Shown here piece after piece: positions 19,792-28,626 of a stretch of DNA of 64,000 bases. Source of the DNA: Marinomonas sp. SBI8L (GTDB lineage: Bacteria; Pseudomonadota; Gammaproteobacteria; Pseudomonadales; Marinomonadaceae); assembly GCF_001624705.1 (NCBI RefSeq), contig NZ_JSEO01000007.1:124001-188000 (forward strand). Direction: 5' to 3'. The notes beneath the pieces are model-generated. The model did no database searches. It was not told the origin of the DNA and saw nothing but the letters and a program-made list of their open reading frames with translations. The translations under genes and the position numbers were made by a program. Each line of letters begins with the position of its first letter. Position 1 is the first letter of the stretch.

Positions 19792-20349
19792 TTGTTAAAA
19801 CGTGAAGCACCTGATCATCAGCGAAAAGCACTCTATCAATTAAGAGTGGTGACGCGAATTTTTGCTTTGGTTGTGATATTTCTTTTGGTTGTAGGCTACT
19901 TCTTGCCAAAGAAATATCATATTGAGCGCTCTATCAATATTGATGCGACACAAATTGAGGTTGCAGACTTTTTAGCGAAAGCGTCCAATTTGTCTGGATG
20001 GCTTTATGTGCAGAAAGGACAAGTTGAGTTGCTTGATGTTGCGCTTACGCAGGATTTAATCTTGGCTATTAACTATGAGTCTGGTGATAAAGGCTCAATT
20101 AGAATTGGCGAGCTTAGATCAGCTAAATATAAATTTGATGTTATTCCCAAAGAGGGGCAAAGGGTCGTTGCGAATGAACTTAGTCTTGAGGCGTTAGAGT
20201 CTGGTAATGTAACCCGAGTTTCCTGGTCTATTAATGGCGAGCTAGAATCGGGGTTGTTGAGCCCTTATCTTGCTTTATTTGCTAATGATATTGCTGGAGC
20301 AAACTTCGAAAAGAGTTTGTCTCAGTTAAAAGTTCGTCTAGAAAAATAA
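19792..20349 (+). CDS. Membrane-anchored SRPBCC (polyketide cyclase-like) domain protein
   Basis: A 185 aa protein of unknown function. A single hydrophobic segment (about residues 20-42) precedes a domain resembling the SRPBCC/START-like fold: KYHIERSINIDA near the start, SWSINGELES in the second half, and a C-terminal helix FEKSLSQLKVRLE. The usual hydrophobic pocket would bind a lipid-like ligand, but no substrate can be read. The start is TTG, 3 bp after hisD, and the gene sits where hisC occurs in relatives. A terminator follows. The family assignment is by eye and moderately sure. Confidence 0.65.
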   Translation: MLKREAPDHQRKALYQLRVVTRIFALVVIFLLVVGYFLPKKYHIERSINIDATQIEVADFLAKASNLSGWLYVQKGQVELLDVALTQDLILAINYESGDKGSIRIGELRSAKYKFDVIPKEGQRVVANELSLEALESGNVTRVSWSINGELESGLLSPYLALFANDIAGANFEKSLSQLKVRLEK

Positions 20350-20369
20350 ACTCAAATTTAGTTTTAAAA

Positions 20370-20398
20370 GTGCCGCTATTCAGCGGCATTTTTTATTT
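20370..20398. terminator. Intrinsic terminator between convergent genes
   Basis: The stem TGCCGCT / AGCGGCA is flanked by A-rich and T-rich tracts between the SRPBCC gene and the opposing protease gene. It could act in both directions. Confidence 0.8.
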
Positions 20399-21473
20399 AT
20401 GGTTTCTCTGCTCCCATCATAGGTTGCTCACCAAGTTTAATGCTTGTTTGATAGGATTGAGTACCTCTTACACCAACAATAGAAACGACTTTTCCAGGTT
20501 TGTATTTTGCAATTTGATTTCGAGTGTTATTGGCATTAGTTGTCGCTATGCCATCTATACTCAATAAAATGTCTCCACTTAAAATGCCGGCGTGCTGAGC
20601 AGGACTCTTATTGTTGACATCTGAAACCAGCAAGCCTTCTTTAATATTTAGGTTTAGGATTTTTACCGTAGCAGGTGTTATTTGTCTCGCTTCTATACCC
20701 AAATAGCCGCGCTCTACTTTACCAAACAGGATGAGGTCTTCCATAATGTCAACAGCGTCAGCGATTGGGATTGCAAAGCCTATACCTTGTGAGCCGCCGC
20801 TGTTTGAATAAATTGCTGTGCTGATTCCAATGATTTCGCCTTGGCTGTTGATAAGTGCGCCACCTGAATTTCCAGGGTTTATTGCCGCATCAGTTTGAAT
20901 GAAGTTTTCATAAGCATTAAGCCCTAGCTGGTTTCTTCCCATAGCACTTATGATACCCATTGTAACCGTTTGACCTATCCCAAATGGGTTGCCTATGGCG
21001 AAAACTAAATCACCAACCGAAGTCATATTTTGTTCTGGCATTTTGATACTAGGTAACTCAAGAAGGTTTATTTTCAATAGAGCTAAGTCAGTCGCAGGAT
21101 CTGTGCCTATAAGTTTAGCCCTTGTTTGACGACCGTCTCTCAGTGCAACAATAATGCCGTCTGCACCTTTGATAACATGATGGTTGGTAAGTATGTAACC
21201 ATTATCTGATGTGATTACTCCAGACCCTAGGCCAACTGATTTGTTTGATGTTTTTTGAGATAAAGAGTTGCTTGCTTTGCTGCTCGTAACTTTCTTTTGT
21301 GTGTAGATATTTACAACCGCTGGGGCGGCTTGATTGACTGAGTTTGCATAACTTTGAGTGTGCACTTCTGAGTGAGATTCTTTGATTTGGAAGTAAAGTA
21401 GATAAGATAAACCAAGACATAGGCCTACTAAGCTGGCTAAAATTGTATTGAGATTAAGTTTTTTACTTATCAT
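20397..21473 (-). CDS. degS: DegS/AlgW-type periplasmic serine protease (HtrA family)
   Basis: A 358 aa HtrA protease with a single N-terminal membrane anchor (about residues 8-28), a trypsin-like domain and one PDZ domain (about 255-345). The catalytic triad is H99 (TNHHV), D129 (PATDLALLK) and S203 (NPGNSGGAL). One PDZ domain plus an anchor is the DegS/AlgW layout, which starts sigma-E stress signalling by cutting RseA/MucA when outer-membrane protein C-termini bind the PDZ. In Pseudomonas algW sits in the same murA-his neighbourhood. It diverges from the Nif3 gene. Confidence 0.9.
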   Translation of the reverse strand: MISKKLNLNTILASLVGLCLGLSYLLYFQIKESHSEVHTQSYANSVNQAAPAVVNIYTQKKVTSSKASNSLSQKTSNKSVGLGSGVITSDNGYILTNHHVIKGADGIIVALRDGRQTRAKLIGTDPATDLALLKINLLELPSIKMPEQNMTSVGDLVFAIGNPFGIGQTVTMGIISAMGRNQLGLNAYENFIQTDAAINPGNSGGALINSQGEIIGISTAIYSNSGGSQGIGFAIPIADAVDIMEDLILFGKVERGYLGIEARQITPATVKILNLNIKEGLLVSDVNNKSPAQHAGILSGDILLSIDGIATTNANNTRNQIAKYKPGKVVSIVGVRGTQSYQTSIKLGEQPMMGAEKP

Positions 21474-21505
21474 AATTTTTATTAATACTGCCTATGGAGG
21501 TGATG

Positions 21506-22267
21506 GTGAATCGTCACGAATTTGAAAAAGCGCTAACCGCTATTCTAAAGCCAAACAAGTTTAAAGACTATGCCCCAAACGGTTTGCAGGTTGAAGGATC
21601 GGAAAAAATTTCAAAAGTAGTCACAGGAGTGACGGCCTCTCAAGCGCTTATTAATGAGGCGGTTAAGTTACAAGCTGATACTATCTTGGTTCATCATGGC
21701 TATTTTTGGAAAGGTGAGTCACAGGTGATGACAGGGATAAAATATAAGCGCATTTCTAGTTTGATTAAAAATGATATTAATCTATTTGCTTATCACTTGC
21801 CGTTAGATGCGCATCCAGAGTTAGGTAATAACGCTCAATTGGTGAAAAAATTTGGATTAGAAAAACCTCAGCCATTGCAAGCCTATTTGCCTTTAGAGGA
21901 ATCAATAGGTGTTGTTGCTGAGTTTAAGTTGGCGGTTGGGGTTAATGAGGTGAAATCGATCGTTGAAAAAGAATTGGGTCGTAAGGTCTTGTTGGAGTTT
22001 GCAGGAAAATCTGAAATCAAAACGGTTGCCTTATGTTCAGGTGGCGCGCAGGGGTATATAGAGCAGGCGGTTGAAAGAGGAGCTGACTTATATTTGACTG
22101 GTGAGGTATCTGAGCAAACGATACACTTAGCGCGTGAATACGGTATTAACTTTATTGCGGCTGGTCATCATGCAACAGAGCGTTATGGTGCAAAAGCTAT
22201 GGCTCGCTATATACAAGATGAGCTTGGAATTGAGGCATGCTTTGTAGATATAGATAACCCTGCCTAG
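21506..22267 (+). CDS. Nif3-like dinuclear metal centre family protein (YbgI-type)
   Basis: A protein of about 253 aa matching E. coli YbgI throughout, including YAPNGLQVEG, VTGVTASQAL, the metal-binding HHGYFWKGE and HLPLDAHPELGNNAQL, and C-terminal TGEVSEQTIH and AAGHHATERYG. The histidines and glutamates of these motifs bind a dinuclear metal centre; the in vivo role is uncertain. The frame opens at ATG 21494, but a GGAGG ribosome site lies at 21496-21500, inside that version, so a start at GTG 21506 (or ATG 21503) is more likely. Confidence 0.88.
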   Translation: MNRHEFEKALTAILKPNKFKDYAPNGLQVEGSEKISKVVTGVTASQALINEAVKLQADTILVHHGYFWKGESQVMTGIKYKRISSLIKNDINLFAYHLPLDAHPELGNNAQLVKKFGLEKPQPLQAYLPLEESIGVVAEFKLAVGVNEVKSIVEKELGRKVLLEFAGKSEIKTVALCSGGAQGYIEQAVERGADLYLTGEVSEQTIHLAREYGINFIAAGHHATERYGAKAMARYIQDELGIEACFVDIDNPA

Positions 22268-22304
22268 GGCTATCTATATTATCTAGTGCTTTAGCTTTTA
22301 ATAA

Positions 22305-22745
22305 TTAAGGTGTGTTGCTTTTTTCTTGCTCTTTATTAAAGCCGAAGTCTTCAGATAGGGTTCCAGGAGACTGTACATCTGTTTTTAAGGCGTAGTCTCT
22401 AGGCGGTTCTGCTTCTATCTTAGGGGTGTCTTCAATTTTTGCTGTTGTATTTATGTCGGAGTTGTTTTGTATGTTGACGTTGCTTAGTTCAAGGGCGCCA
22501 TTTGCAATTTGATTTCTTAGTTTAGCAATAGTTGTCTCTGCTTGCTCAAGAGCATTCTCAGTTTCTTCAAAGAAGCTATCTATAGCAACCTGTTGTTTAT
22601 CAAGTTCGTGTTTCACAGCATCGGGAGATAAAATTGTAGTGTTGTTTGTCGCCGATTTATTTTCTTTTTTCAAGCTCATGCCCAAAAATAGGCCTACAGC
22701 TGCGCCAGCGATAAAAATTACCGCATCAATTACTTCTAAGTTCAT
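22305..22745 (-). CDS. zapG: ZapG/YhcB (DUF1043) cell-envelope and division protein
   Basis: A 146 aa protein with an N-terminal membrane helix (about residues 5-24), a coiled-coil stretch (about 45-85) and a polar tail. The PPRDYALK segment matches the conserved PRDY motif of YhcB/DUF1043. In E. coli YhcB (ZapG) coordinates envelope growth and division. Its usual partner zapE lies divergently next door, which supports the call. Confidence 0.8.
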   Translation of the reverse strand: MNLEVIDAVIFIAGAAVGLFLGMSLKKENKSATNNTTILSPDAVKHELDKQQVAIDSFFEETENALEQAETTIAKLRNQIANGALELSNVNIQNNSDINTTAKIEDTPKIEAEPPRDYALKTDVQSPGTLSEDFGFNKEQEKSNTP

Positions 22746-22888
22746 GACTTACTCCAAAAATATAACAAGTTAAGTATAGCTGAATCTTGTCTCGAAAGAA
22801 GCCTTATTGAGATGAGCTTTGGTGAGAATTTTGCTAGAATTAGCTTCAATTTAATTGGTTTGTTTATCTTTCAAAGTTTAAGAGCCCT

Positions 22889-23986
22889 ATGACCCCTTTA
22901 TCACGTTACCGCAAAGATTTAACTCGTTCTGATTTTGCCTACGATCCTGCACAAGAAGAGGCTGTTGAGGCCTTACAAGATCTGTTTGATCGAATTGTAA
23001 ATAAAAAGCCTGAAGCAACAGGTGGATTCCTAAGCTTTTTTAAGAAAAGCAATAAGCCTGAAGTGGAGAAGGGTTTATATTTTTGGGGGGGAGTCGGTCG
23101 AGGTAAAACGTATTTAATGGATACGTTTTATGATTGTTTGCCAACTGAGAGAAAGCTTCGTTTGCACTTTCACCGTTTTATGCAAATGGTCCATAAAGAG
23201 TTGCGTGAAGTTAAAGATGTTAAAAATCCATTGGAGGTCGTTGGAAAGCAAATATCGGCTAAAGCTGAGGTCTTATGCTTCGATGAATTTTTTGTGAAAG
23301 ATATTACCGATGCAATGATTTTGGCAGGGCTTCTAAAAGTATTGTTTGAAAATGGCACCAGCCTGGTGGCGACATCAAATATTGAGCCTGATGGCTTGTA
23401 TGAAAATGGTTTGCAGCGAGCTCGCTTTTTACCTGCTATCGATCTGGTTAATAAACACACCCGTGTCATGAATATTGATGGTGGTGTTGACTATCGTTTA
23501 CGTGCGCTCAAACAGGCAAGTCTTTACTATACGCCACTTGGACAAGAGTCAGAGGCTGCTTTAGCGGCTTGTTTTGCTCGTTTAGCGCCTGATTTAGCGC
23601 AAGCAAAAGAAGGTGGTGTGGTAGAAATTGAAAACCGAAAGATACATTTACAGAATAGTTGTGAAGATATCGCTTGGTTTGACGTATACGCATTATGTGA
23701 TGGGCCGAGAAGTCAGGTTGATTATATTGAAATCGCAAAACTTTATACTACGGTTATCGTGTCTAATGTTCCTCAGTTTGATACGACTCGTGATGATATG
23801 GCTAGGCGATTTATTAATTTAGTGGATGAGTTTTATGACAGGCATGTAAAACTTATTGTGTCCGCAGAAGTAGAAATTCCTGAAATATATAAAGGAACAC
23901 AATTGGCTTTTGAGTATGACAGAACCGTCAGTCGTTTACTTGAAATGCAATCTGAAGAGTACTTGTCGCTAGAACATAGGCCATAA
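22889..23986 (+). CDS. zapE: ZapE, AFG1-family division ATPase
   Basis: A 365 aa AFG1-like P-loop ATPase. Walker A is GGVGRGKT at 67-74, Walker B is VLCFDEFFVKD, and RARFLPAIDL is family-conserved. In E. coli ZapE binds FtsZ and modulates the Z ring under low oxygen or heat. The linkage zapE-rplM-rpsI is common in gammaproteobacteria. Confidence 0.94.
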   Translation: MTPLSRYRKDLTRSDFAYDPAQEEAVEALQDLFDRIVNKKPEATGGFLSFFKKSNKPEVEKGLYFWGGVGRGKTYLMDTFYDCLPTERKLRLHFHRFMQMVHKELREVKDVKNPLEVVGKQISAKAEVLCFDEFFVKDITDAMILAGLLKVLFENGTSLVATSNIEPDGLYENGLQRARFLPAIDLVNKHTRVMNIDGGVDYRLRALKQASLYYTPLGQESEAALAACFARLAPDLAQAKEGGVVEIENRKIHLQNSCEDIAWFDVYALCDGPRSQVDYIEIAKLYTTVIVSNVPQFDTTRDDMARRFINLVDEFYDRHVKLIVSAEVEIPEIYKGTQLAFEYDRTVSRLLEMQSEEYLSLEHRP

Positions 23987-24033
23987 AGGTAAGTGATAGC
24001 GATAATATCTTAATGTTTATCTAGGATGTGCTC

Positions 24034-24062
24034 TTTATAAAGTAGGGTGGAATGTGTATAAT
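24034..24062 (+). promoter_or_regulatory. Candidate sigma-70 promoter of rplM-rpsI
   Basis: A perfect -10 hexamer TATAAT lies at 24057-24062, with a weaker TTTATA at 24034-24039 separated by 17 bp. A GC-rich discriminator (CCGCTCGCC) follows, as expected for ribosomal protein promoters under stringent control. Confidence 0.6.
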
Positions 24063-24092
24063 CCGCTCGCCTTTTTTAAAAGGTATATGCAC

Positions 24093-24119
24093 GTTATGTT
24101 TTCGATACGAAGACATAAC
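24093..24119 (+). promoter_or_regulatory. rplM leader hairpin (candidate L13 autoregulatory element)
   Basis: A 12-bp stem GTTATGTTTTCG / CGAAGACATAAC closes a three-base loop in the 5' leader of rplM, with one G-U pair. L13 leaders with a hairpin are known in gammaproteobacteria, and in E. coli L13 is reported to regulate its own operon. Assignment to that RNA family is inferred from position and structure. Confidence 0.55.
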
Positions 24120-24172
24120 CAATAATAATAGGTATTGAGCATGTCAATACATGCTAAATGAAAGGGTTTTTG

Positions 24173-24601
24173 ATGAAAACTTTTACTGCAAAACCTGCTG
24201 AAGTAAGACGCGACTGGTTCGTAGTTGATGCTGAAGGCAAAACTTTAGGCCGTTTGGCTACCGAGATTGCTCGTCGTTTACGCGGTAAGCATAAAGCTGA
24301 ATATACTCCTCATGTTGACACTGGTGATTACATCGTTGTTATCAATGCTGATAAAGTTCATGTTACAGGTAACAAGGCTAAAGCTAAACAATACTACCGT
24401 CACACTGGTTATCCAGGTGGCTTGCGTTCGATGAACTTTGAAACGCTGATCGATCATGCTCCAGAGCGCGTTCTTGAACTCGCAGTTAAGGGTATGTTGC
24501 CAAAAGGTCCTTTGGGCCGCGCTATGCACAAGAAAATGAAAGTGTATGCTGGTACTCAACATCCACATGCAGCTCAACAGCCGCTAGAACTTAATATTTA
24601 A
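24173..24601 (+). CDS. rplM: 50S ribosomal protein L13
   Basis: A 142 aa protein, the standard L13 length, beginning MKTFTAKP. It contains the family motifs [16 protein letters not shown] and [19 protein letters not shown]. The frame extends to an ATG at 24158, but that version would add five residues, and the AAGGG ribosome site favours 24173. rpsI follows after 14 bp. Confidence 0.98.
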   Translation: MKTFTAKPAEVRRDWFVVDAEGKTLGRLATEIARRLRGKHKAEYTPHVDTGDYIVVINADKVHVTGNKAKAKQYYRHTGYPGGLRSMNFETLIDHAPERVLELAVKGMLPKGPLGRAMHKKMKVYAGTQHPHAAQQPLELNI

Positions 24602-24615
24602 TACGGAAGATCATT

Positions 24616-25008
24616 ATGTCAGCTACTCAATACTACGGTACAGGTCGTCGCAAATCATCTACCGCTCGTGTATTCCTTAAGGCCGGTACTGGTAACCTAG
24701 TTATCAACGACCGTTCTCTAGAGCAATATTTCGGCCGTGAAACTGCGCAAATGGTTGTTCGTCAACCACTAGAGCTTGTTGAAGCAACAGAAAAATTTGA
24801 CGTTTACATCACTGTTAAAGGTGGTGGTATCTCTGGTCAAGCTGGTGCTATTCGTCACGGTATTACACGTGCATTGTTACAGTATGATGAGACACTACGT
24901 CGTTCTCTACGTACTGCTGGTTACGTTACTCGTGACTCTCGTGAAGTAGAACGTAAAAAGGTTGGTCTACGCAAAGCGCGTCGTCGTCCTCAGTTCTCCA
25001 AGCGTTAA
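24616..25008 (+). CDS. rpsI: 30S ribosomal protein S9
   Basis: A 130 aa protein of standard S9 length. It starts [20 protein letters not shown] and ends in the basic tail [11 protein letters not shown] that reaches the decoding P site. It is co-transcribed with rplM and followed by a strong terminator. Confidence 0.98.
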   Translation: MSATQYYGTGRRKSSTARVFLKAGTGNLVINDRSLEQYFGRETAQMVVRQPLELVEATEKFDVYITVKGGGISGQAGAIRHGITRALLQYDETLRRSLRTAGYVTRDSREVERKKVGLRKARRRPQFSKR

Positions 25009-25023
25009 TCTTGGGATACTTCC

Positions 25024-25053
25024 AAACGCCTGGTTATCCAGGCGTTTTTTTTA
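25024..25053 (+). terminator. Intrinsic terminator after rpsI
   Basis: The stem AACGCCTGG / CCAGGCGTT with loop TTAT is followed by a run of T bases immediately downstream of the rplM-rpsI operon. Confidence 0.9.
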
Positions 25054-25194
25054 TGCGATATGTCAATGTCGCTCTTCTGGTGATGAGACTTTTCTTGCCA
25101 GAACCCTTTGTTTTTTTTACTATTTGCACTGCATTCATATTGGGGTTCGTCATACTCTAATTTGGGATTTGTAATTTGGTGGGAGAGAACCATA

Positions 25195-25788
25195 ATGAGT
25201 CAAAGCGACGTTAATAAAGGTCGACGTCGATTCCTGGTCGGAACAACAAGTGCTATTGGCGCGGTTGGTGCGGTCGGTATCGCTACCCCCTTTGTTGCTT
25301 CTTGGAAGCCGAGCGCAAAAGCGAAAGCTGCTGGTGCGCCAGTTAAAGTTGATGTCAGTAAGTTAGAAACTGGTCAACAAATGATAGTCGAGTGGCGTGG
25401 GCAGCCTGTTTGGGTCGTGAAACGATCTAAAGAGACACTTGATAATCTAACAAAAATTTCTGATCAACTTAGTGATCCATCTTCTGAAAAAGATCAGCAA
25501 CCTGAGTATGCACAAAATGCGTACCGCTCTATTAAACCTGAAATTGTAGTGCTACTAGGTATTTGTACACACCTTGGCTGTTCTCCAACATACCGTCCAG
25601 AATTAGCTCCAGAGGACTTAGGTCCTGAATGGGTTGGTGGTTATTTCTGTCCTTGTCATGGTTCTCGCTTTGACTTAGCTGGACGTGTATACAAGAGTGT
25701 TCCTGCGCCAATCAACTTATTAGTGCCGCCTTATCAATACCTTTCTGATAATGTGATCTTAATTGGTGATGACGGAGGTAACGCGTAA
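25195..25788 (+). CDS. petA: Ubiquinol-cytochrome c reductase Rieske iron-sulfur subunit
   Basis: A 197 aa Rieske protein of the cytochrome bc1 complex. A twin-arginine signal/anchor (GRRRFLVG, then a hydrophobic stretch to about residue 36) exports it folded. The [2Fe-2S] ligands are in CTHLGC (124-129) and CPCHGS (152-157). The frame runs upstream to 25108, but ATG 25195 with GGGAGAG before it gives the standard start. petB starts on the last base of this gene. Confidence 0.97.
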   Translation: MSQSDVNKGRRRFLVGTTSAIGAVGAVGIATPFVASWKPSAKAKAAGAPVKVDVSKLETGQQMIVEWRGQPVWVVKRSKETLDNLTKISDQLSDPSSEKDQQPEYAQNAYRSIKPEIVVLLGICTHLGCSPTYRPELAPEDLGPEWVGGYFCPCHGSRFDLAGRVYKSVPAPINLLVPPYQYLSDNVILIGDDGGNA

Positions 25789-27032
25789 TGGCCGATTTTA
25801 AAGAATCGAAAGGCTTGATGGGTTGGATTGACGCTCGTCTTCCTGTAACTGAAGCCTTTGAAAAACACATGAGCAAATATTATGCTCCGAAAAACTTCAA
25901 TGTGTTTTATATCTTTGGTGTTCTTTCTCTTGTTGTACTTGTTAACCAAATACTAACTGGTGTGTGGTTGACAATGAGTTATACCCCTTCAGCGGAAGCA
26001 GCTTTTGCTTCGGTTGAATACATCATGCGAGATGTTGAGTATGGCTGGCTAATTCGCTATTTGCATTCAACAGGTGCTTCGGCATTTTTTGTTGTTGTTT
26101 ATATGCATATGTTTAGAGGCTTGTTATATGGTTCTTATCAAAAACCACGTGAATTAGTTTGGTTGTTTGGTATGGCTATTTATCTTGCTTTGATGGCTGA
26201 AGCTTTCATGGGTTACTTACTGCCTTGGGGACAAATGTCTTACTGGGGTGCGCAGGTAATTATCTCTTTGTTTAGTGCGATTCCTTTAATTGGACCAGAT
26301 TTAGCAGAATGGATCCGTGGTGACTACTTGATTTCAGGTATTACACTGAACCGTTTCTTCTCTTTGCATGTTATTGCTCTGCCTCTCGTTATCGTTGCAC
26401 TTGTAGTATTGCACTTGTTGGCATTGCACCATGTGGGTTCTAACAACCCTAAAGGTGTTGATATCAAGAAGTATAAAGATGAAAACGGTGTGCCATTAGA
26501 CGGTATTCCATTCCATCCTTTCTATACAACTCATGACTTGGTAGGTATTGCAGTCTTCTTATTTGTTTTCTGTTCAGTGGTTTTCTTCTTCCCTGAAATG
26601 GGAGGATACTTCCTTGAGAAACCAAACTTTGAAGCAGCTAACCCGCTTAAAACACCTGAGCATATCGCACCAGTGTGGTACTTTACGCCTTTCTATGCAA
26701 TCTTGCGTGCTGTTACCTTCCCGCTATTTGGCTTAGATGCTAAGTTCTGGGGTGTTGTGGCTATGGGTGGTGCTATCGCGATTTTGTTTGTATTGCCTTG
26801 GTTGGATAGAAGTCCAGTTAAATCAATGCTTTACAAGGGTTGGATGAGTAAACTTGCACTCTTTATTTTCTGTATCAGTTTTGTTGTATTGGGTGTGTTA
26901 GGTGTTCTTCCTTCAACTGATGGTAGAACAACAGCAGCTCAAATCGCTTCTGTAATATACTTTGCGTATTTCATTCTAATGCCTTGGTATACACGTTGGG
27001 AAAGCACTAAGCCTGTGCCAGAGAGGGTGTAA
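25788..27032 (+). CDS. petB: Cytochrome b subunit of the bc1 complex
   Basis: A 414 aa integral membrane protein with about eight to nine hydrophobic segments. Haem-ligand histidine helices (RYLHSTGASAFFVVVYMHMFRG and the SLHVIALPL region) and the quinol-site PEWY equivalent, here PVWY, are visible. It transfers electrons from ubiquinol and translocates protons. The PVWY variant of PEWY is worth noting but also occurs elsewhere. It is co-transcribed with petA and petC. Confidence 0.96.
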   Translation: MADFKESKGLMGWIDARLPVTEAFEKHMSKYYAPKNFNVFYIFGVLSLVVLVNQILTGVWLTMSYTPSAEAAFASVEYIMRDVEYGWLIRYLHSTGASAFFVVVYMHMFRGLLYGSYQKPRELVWLFGMAIYLALMAEAFMGYLLPWGQMSYWGAQVIISLFSAIPLIGPDLAEWIRGDYLISGITLNRFFSLHVIALPLVIVALVVLHLLALHHVGSNNPKGVDIKKYKDENGVPLDGIPFHPFYTTHDLVGIAVFLFVFCSVVFFFPEMGGYFLEKPNFEAANPLKTPEHIAPVWYFTPFYAILRAVTFPLFGLDAKFWGVVAMGGAIAILFVLPWLDRSPVKSMLYKGWMSKLALFIFCISFVVLGVLGVLPSTDGRTTAAQIASVIYFAYFILMPWYTRWESTKPVPERV

Positions 27033-27034
27033 TT

Positions 27035-27817
27035 ATGAAAAAAATTATTGCTACTATTACTCTGGCATTGCTACCAGCACTGGGTTTAGCTGCAGGTAGT
27101 TCTGTAGAGCTAGAAGACATGACGCCTGATCTTCATGATAAAGCGTCTCTACAGCGTGGTTTAAATACTTTCGCAAACTATTGTTTAGGTTGTCATGATG
27201 CTGGTTATGCTCGTTTTGAGCGTGCAGCAACTGACCTTGGTATTCCTGCAGATCTTTTCACTGAAAACTTATTGCCAGCGGGTAATAAAATTGGTGATTT
27301 GATGGCTAACTCTATGGACTCTAAAGATGCTAAAGCTTGGTTTGGTGCTCCGCCACCAGATTTAACGCTTCAGGCTCGTGTTCGTGGTAGTGACTGGGTT
27401 TACAGTTATCTAAAAGCTTTCTATGAAGATGAGACTCGTCCTTGGGGTGTAAACAACACTGTATTCCCAAATGTCGGTATGCCGAATGTTTTAGAAGGCC
27501 TACAAGGTGTTCGTCATGTAACTTGTGCGCAAGCACCTGCGTATGATGAAGATCACAACCCATTATTTGATACTTTAACGGGCGAAGCTCTTACAGTTGA
27601 AAAATGTGGTATTGTAGCTCAGAAAACTAAAGGTTCTCTTTCTGAAGAAGAGTTTGAACAAGTGGTTTACGATGTAACTAACTTCTTGGTTTACATGGCA
27701 GACCCTATCCGTCTTCAGTCTGAAGCTTTAGGTTTGAAAGTATTACTATTTATCGTATTGTTTGGTGTTTTCGCATTCCTCTTGAATAAAGAGTACTGGC
27801 GCGAAATTGACCATTAA
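27035..27817 (+). CDS. petC: Cytochrome c1 of the bc1 complex
   Basis: A 260 aa membrane-anchored c-type cytochrome. It has a signal peptide (residues 1-20), the haem-binding CLGCH motif (C50, C53, H54), a GMPNVL region with the likely axial methionine, and a single C-terminal anchor helix (LLFIVLFGVFAFLL). It passes electrons from the Rieske protein to soluble cytochrome c. It starts 2 bp after petB. Confidence 0.96.
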   Translation: MKKIIATITLALLPALGLAAGSSVELEDMTPDLHDKASLQRGLNTFANYCLGCHDAGYARFERAATDLGIPADLFTENLLPAGNKIGDLMANSMDSKDAKAWFGAPPPDLTLQARVRGSDWVYSYLKAFYEDETRPWGVNNTVFPNVGMPNVLEGLQGVRHVTCAQAPAYDEDHNPLFDTLTGEALTVEKCGIVAQKTKGSLSEEEFEQVVYDVTNFLVYMADPIRLQSEALGLKVLLFIVLFGVFAFLLNKEYWREIDH

Positions 27818-27824
27818 AATACTG

Positions 27825-27858
27825 CAAACAATAGCCGCAAATGCGGCTATTGTTTGAA
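27825..27858 (+). terminator. Terminator after petC
   Basis: A perfect 15-bp inverted repeat (arms 27825-27839 and 27842-27856, GC core GCCGCA / TGCGGC) with a two-base loop ends the petABC operon. The trailing T-run is short. Confidence 0.75.
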
Positions 27859-27915
27859 TGTGTTTATGTAGCCCCGCTTAGGGGTTTTCTTTGTTTTTGG
27901 AATAGGGGTTTATCC

Positions 27916-28548
27916 ATGGGTGTTGTTGCAAAACGCTCTTCAATGACTTTTTTCTCTGATGGTGAAGACCATTACAGTCACAGAGTCAGAATTGTTTTAG
28001 CAGAAAAAGCCGTAACGGTTGATATCATTGATGTGGATCCATTCAATAAGCCGAGTGAATTGGCGGATGTGAACCCATACAATGAATTACCTGCACTAGT
28101 AGACCGTGACCTTGTCTTGTATGAGCCGAATGTCATGATGGAATATTTGGATGAACGTTTCCCTCATCCTCCTCTGCTTCCTGTATACCCTGTTGCACGT
28201 GCTGAAAGTCGTTTGTATATGTATCGTATTCAAAGAGACTGGGCAGCATTAGCTGATTTTATTTTGACAAGTAAAGATCAAGCTGCAATTGAAAAAGCTC
28301 AAAAAGAGCTGAGAGAAAGCCTAATTAATGTAGCGCCAATCTTTCAAGAAAAGCCTTATTTCATGAGTGATGAGTTCACGATTGTTGATTGTTGCTTGGC
28401 TCCGATTTTATGGAGACTTCCTATTTTGGGTGTTGAAATAACGAAAGAGCAGGCGCAGCCTTTATTTGAATACATGGATCTTATTTTTGATCGTGAATCA
28501 TTTAAAGAAAGCCTTTCAGAGGCTGAACAAGAAATGCGTTTAGACTAA
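27916..28548 (+). CDS. sspA: Stringent starvation protein A
   Basis: A 210 aa glutathione-S-transferase-fold protein that binds RNA polymerase rather than glutathione. The surface-loop [12 protein letters not shown] contains the PHP patch needed for SspA function in E. coli. The start is ATG 27916, preceded by AGGGG; the frame extends upstream into the terminator and is not used there. petC-sspA-sspB order is conserved in gammaproteobacteria. Confidence 0.95.
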   Translation: MGVVAKRSSMTFFSDGEDHYSHRVRIVLAEKAVTVDIIDVDPFNKPSELADVNPYNELPALVDRDLVLYEPNVMMEYLDERFPHPPLLPVYPVARAESRLYMYRIQRDWAALADFILTSKDQAAIEKAQKELRESLINVAPIFQEKPYFMSDEFTIVDCCLAPILWRLPILGVEITKEQAQPLFEYMDLIFDRESFKESLSEAEQEMRLD

Positions 28549-28567
28549 CGTTAAGTTAGTTGTTGAA

Positions 28568-28592
28568 TAAAGGGGCCTTATGCCCCTTTATT
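28568..28592 (+). terminator. Hairpin between sspA and sspB
   Basis: The stem AAAGGGGC / GCCCCTTT with a CTTAT loop is followed by a modest T-rich stretch. It may be a partial terminator that lowers sspB expression relative to sspA. Confidence 0.6.
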
Positions 28593-28626
28593 TGTTTAGT
28601 AGAGAAACTAGAAAGAGAGAAGGGTG

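Noticed and set aside
24158-24172. An upstream ATG for rplM
   Set aside because: It would add residues not found in L13 proteins, and the ribosome site fits ATG 24173.
25108-25194. N-terminal extension of the Rieske protein
   Set aside because: It places a hydrophobic stretch before the twin-arginine signal; ATG 25195 gives the standard Tat signal and has a good ribosome site.
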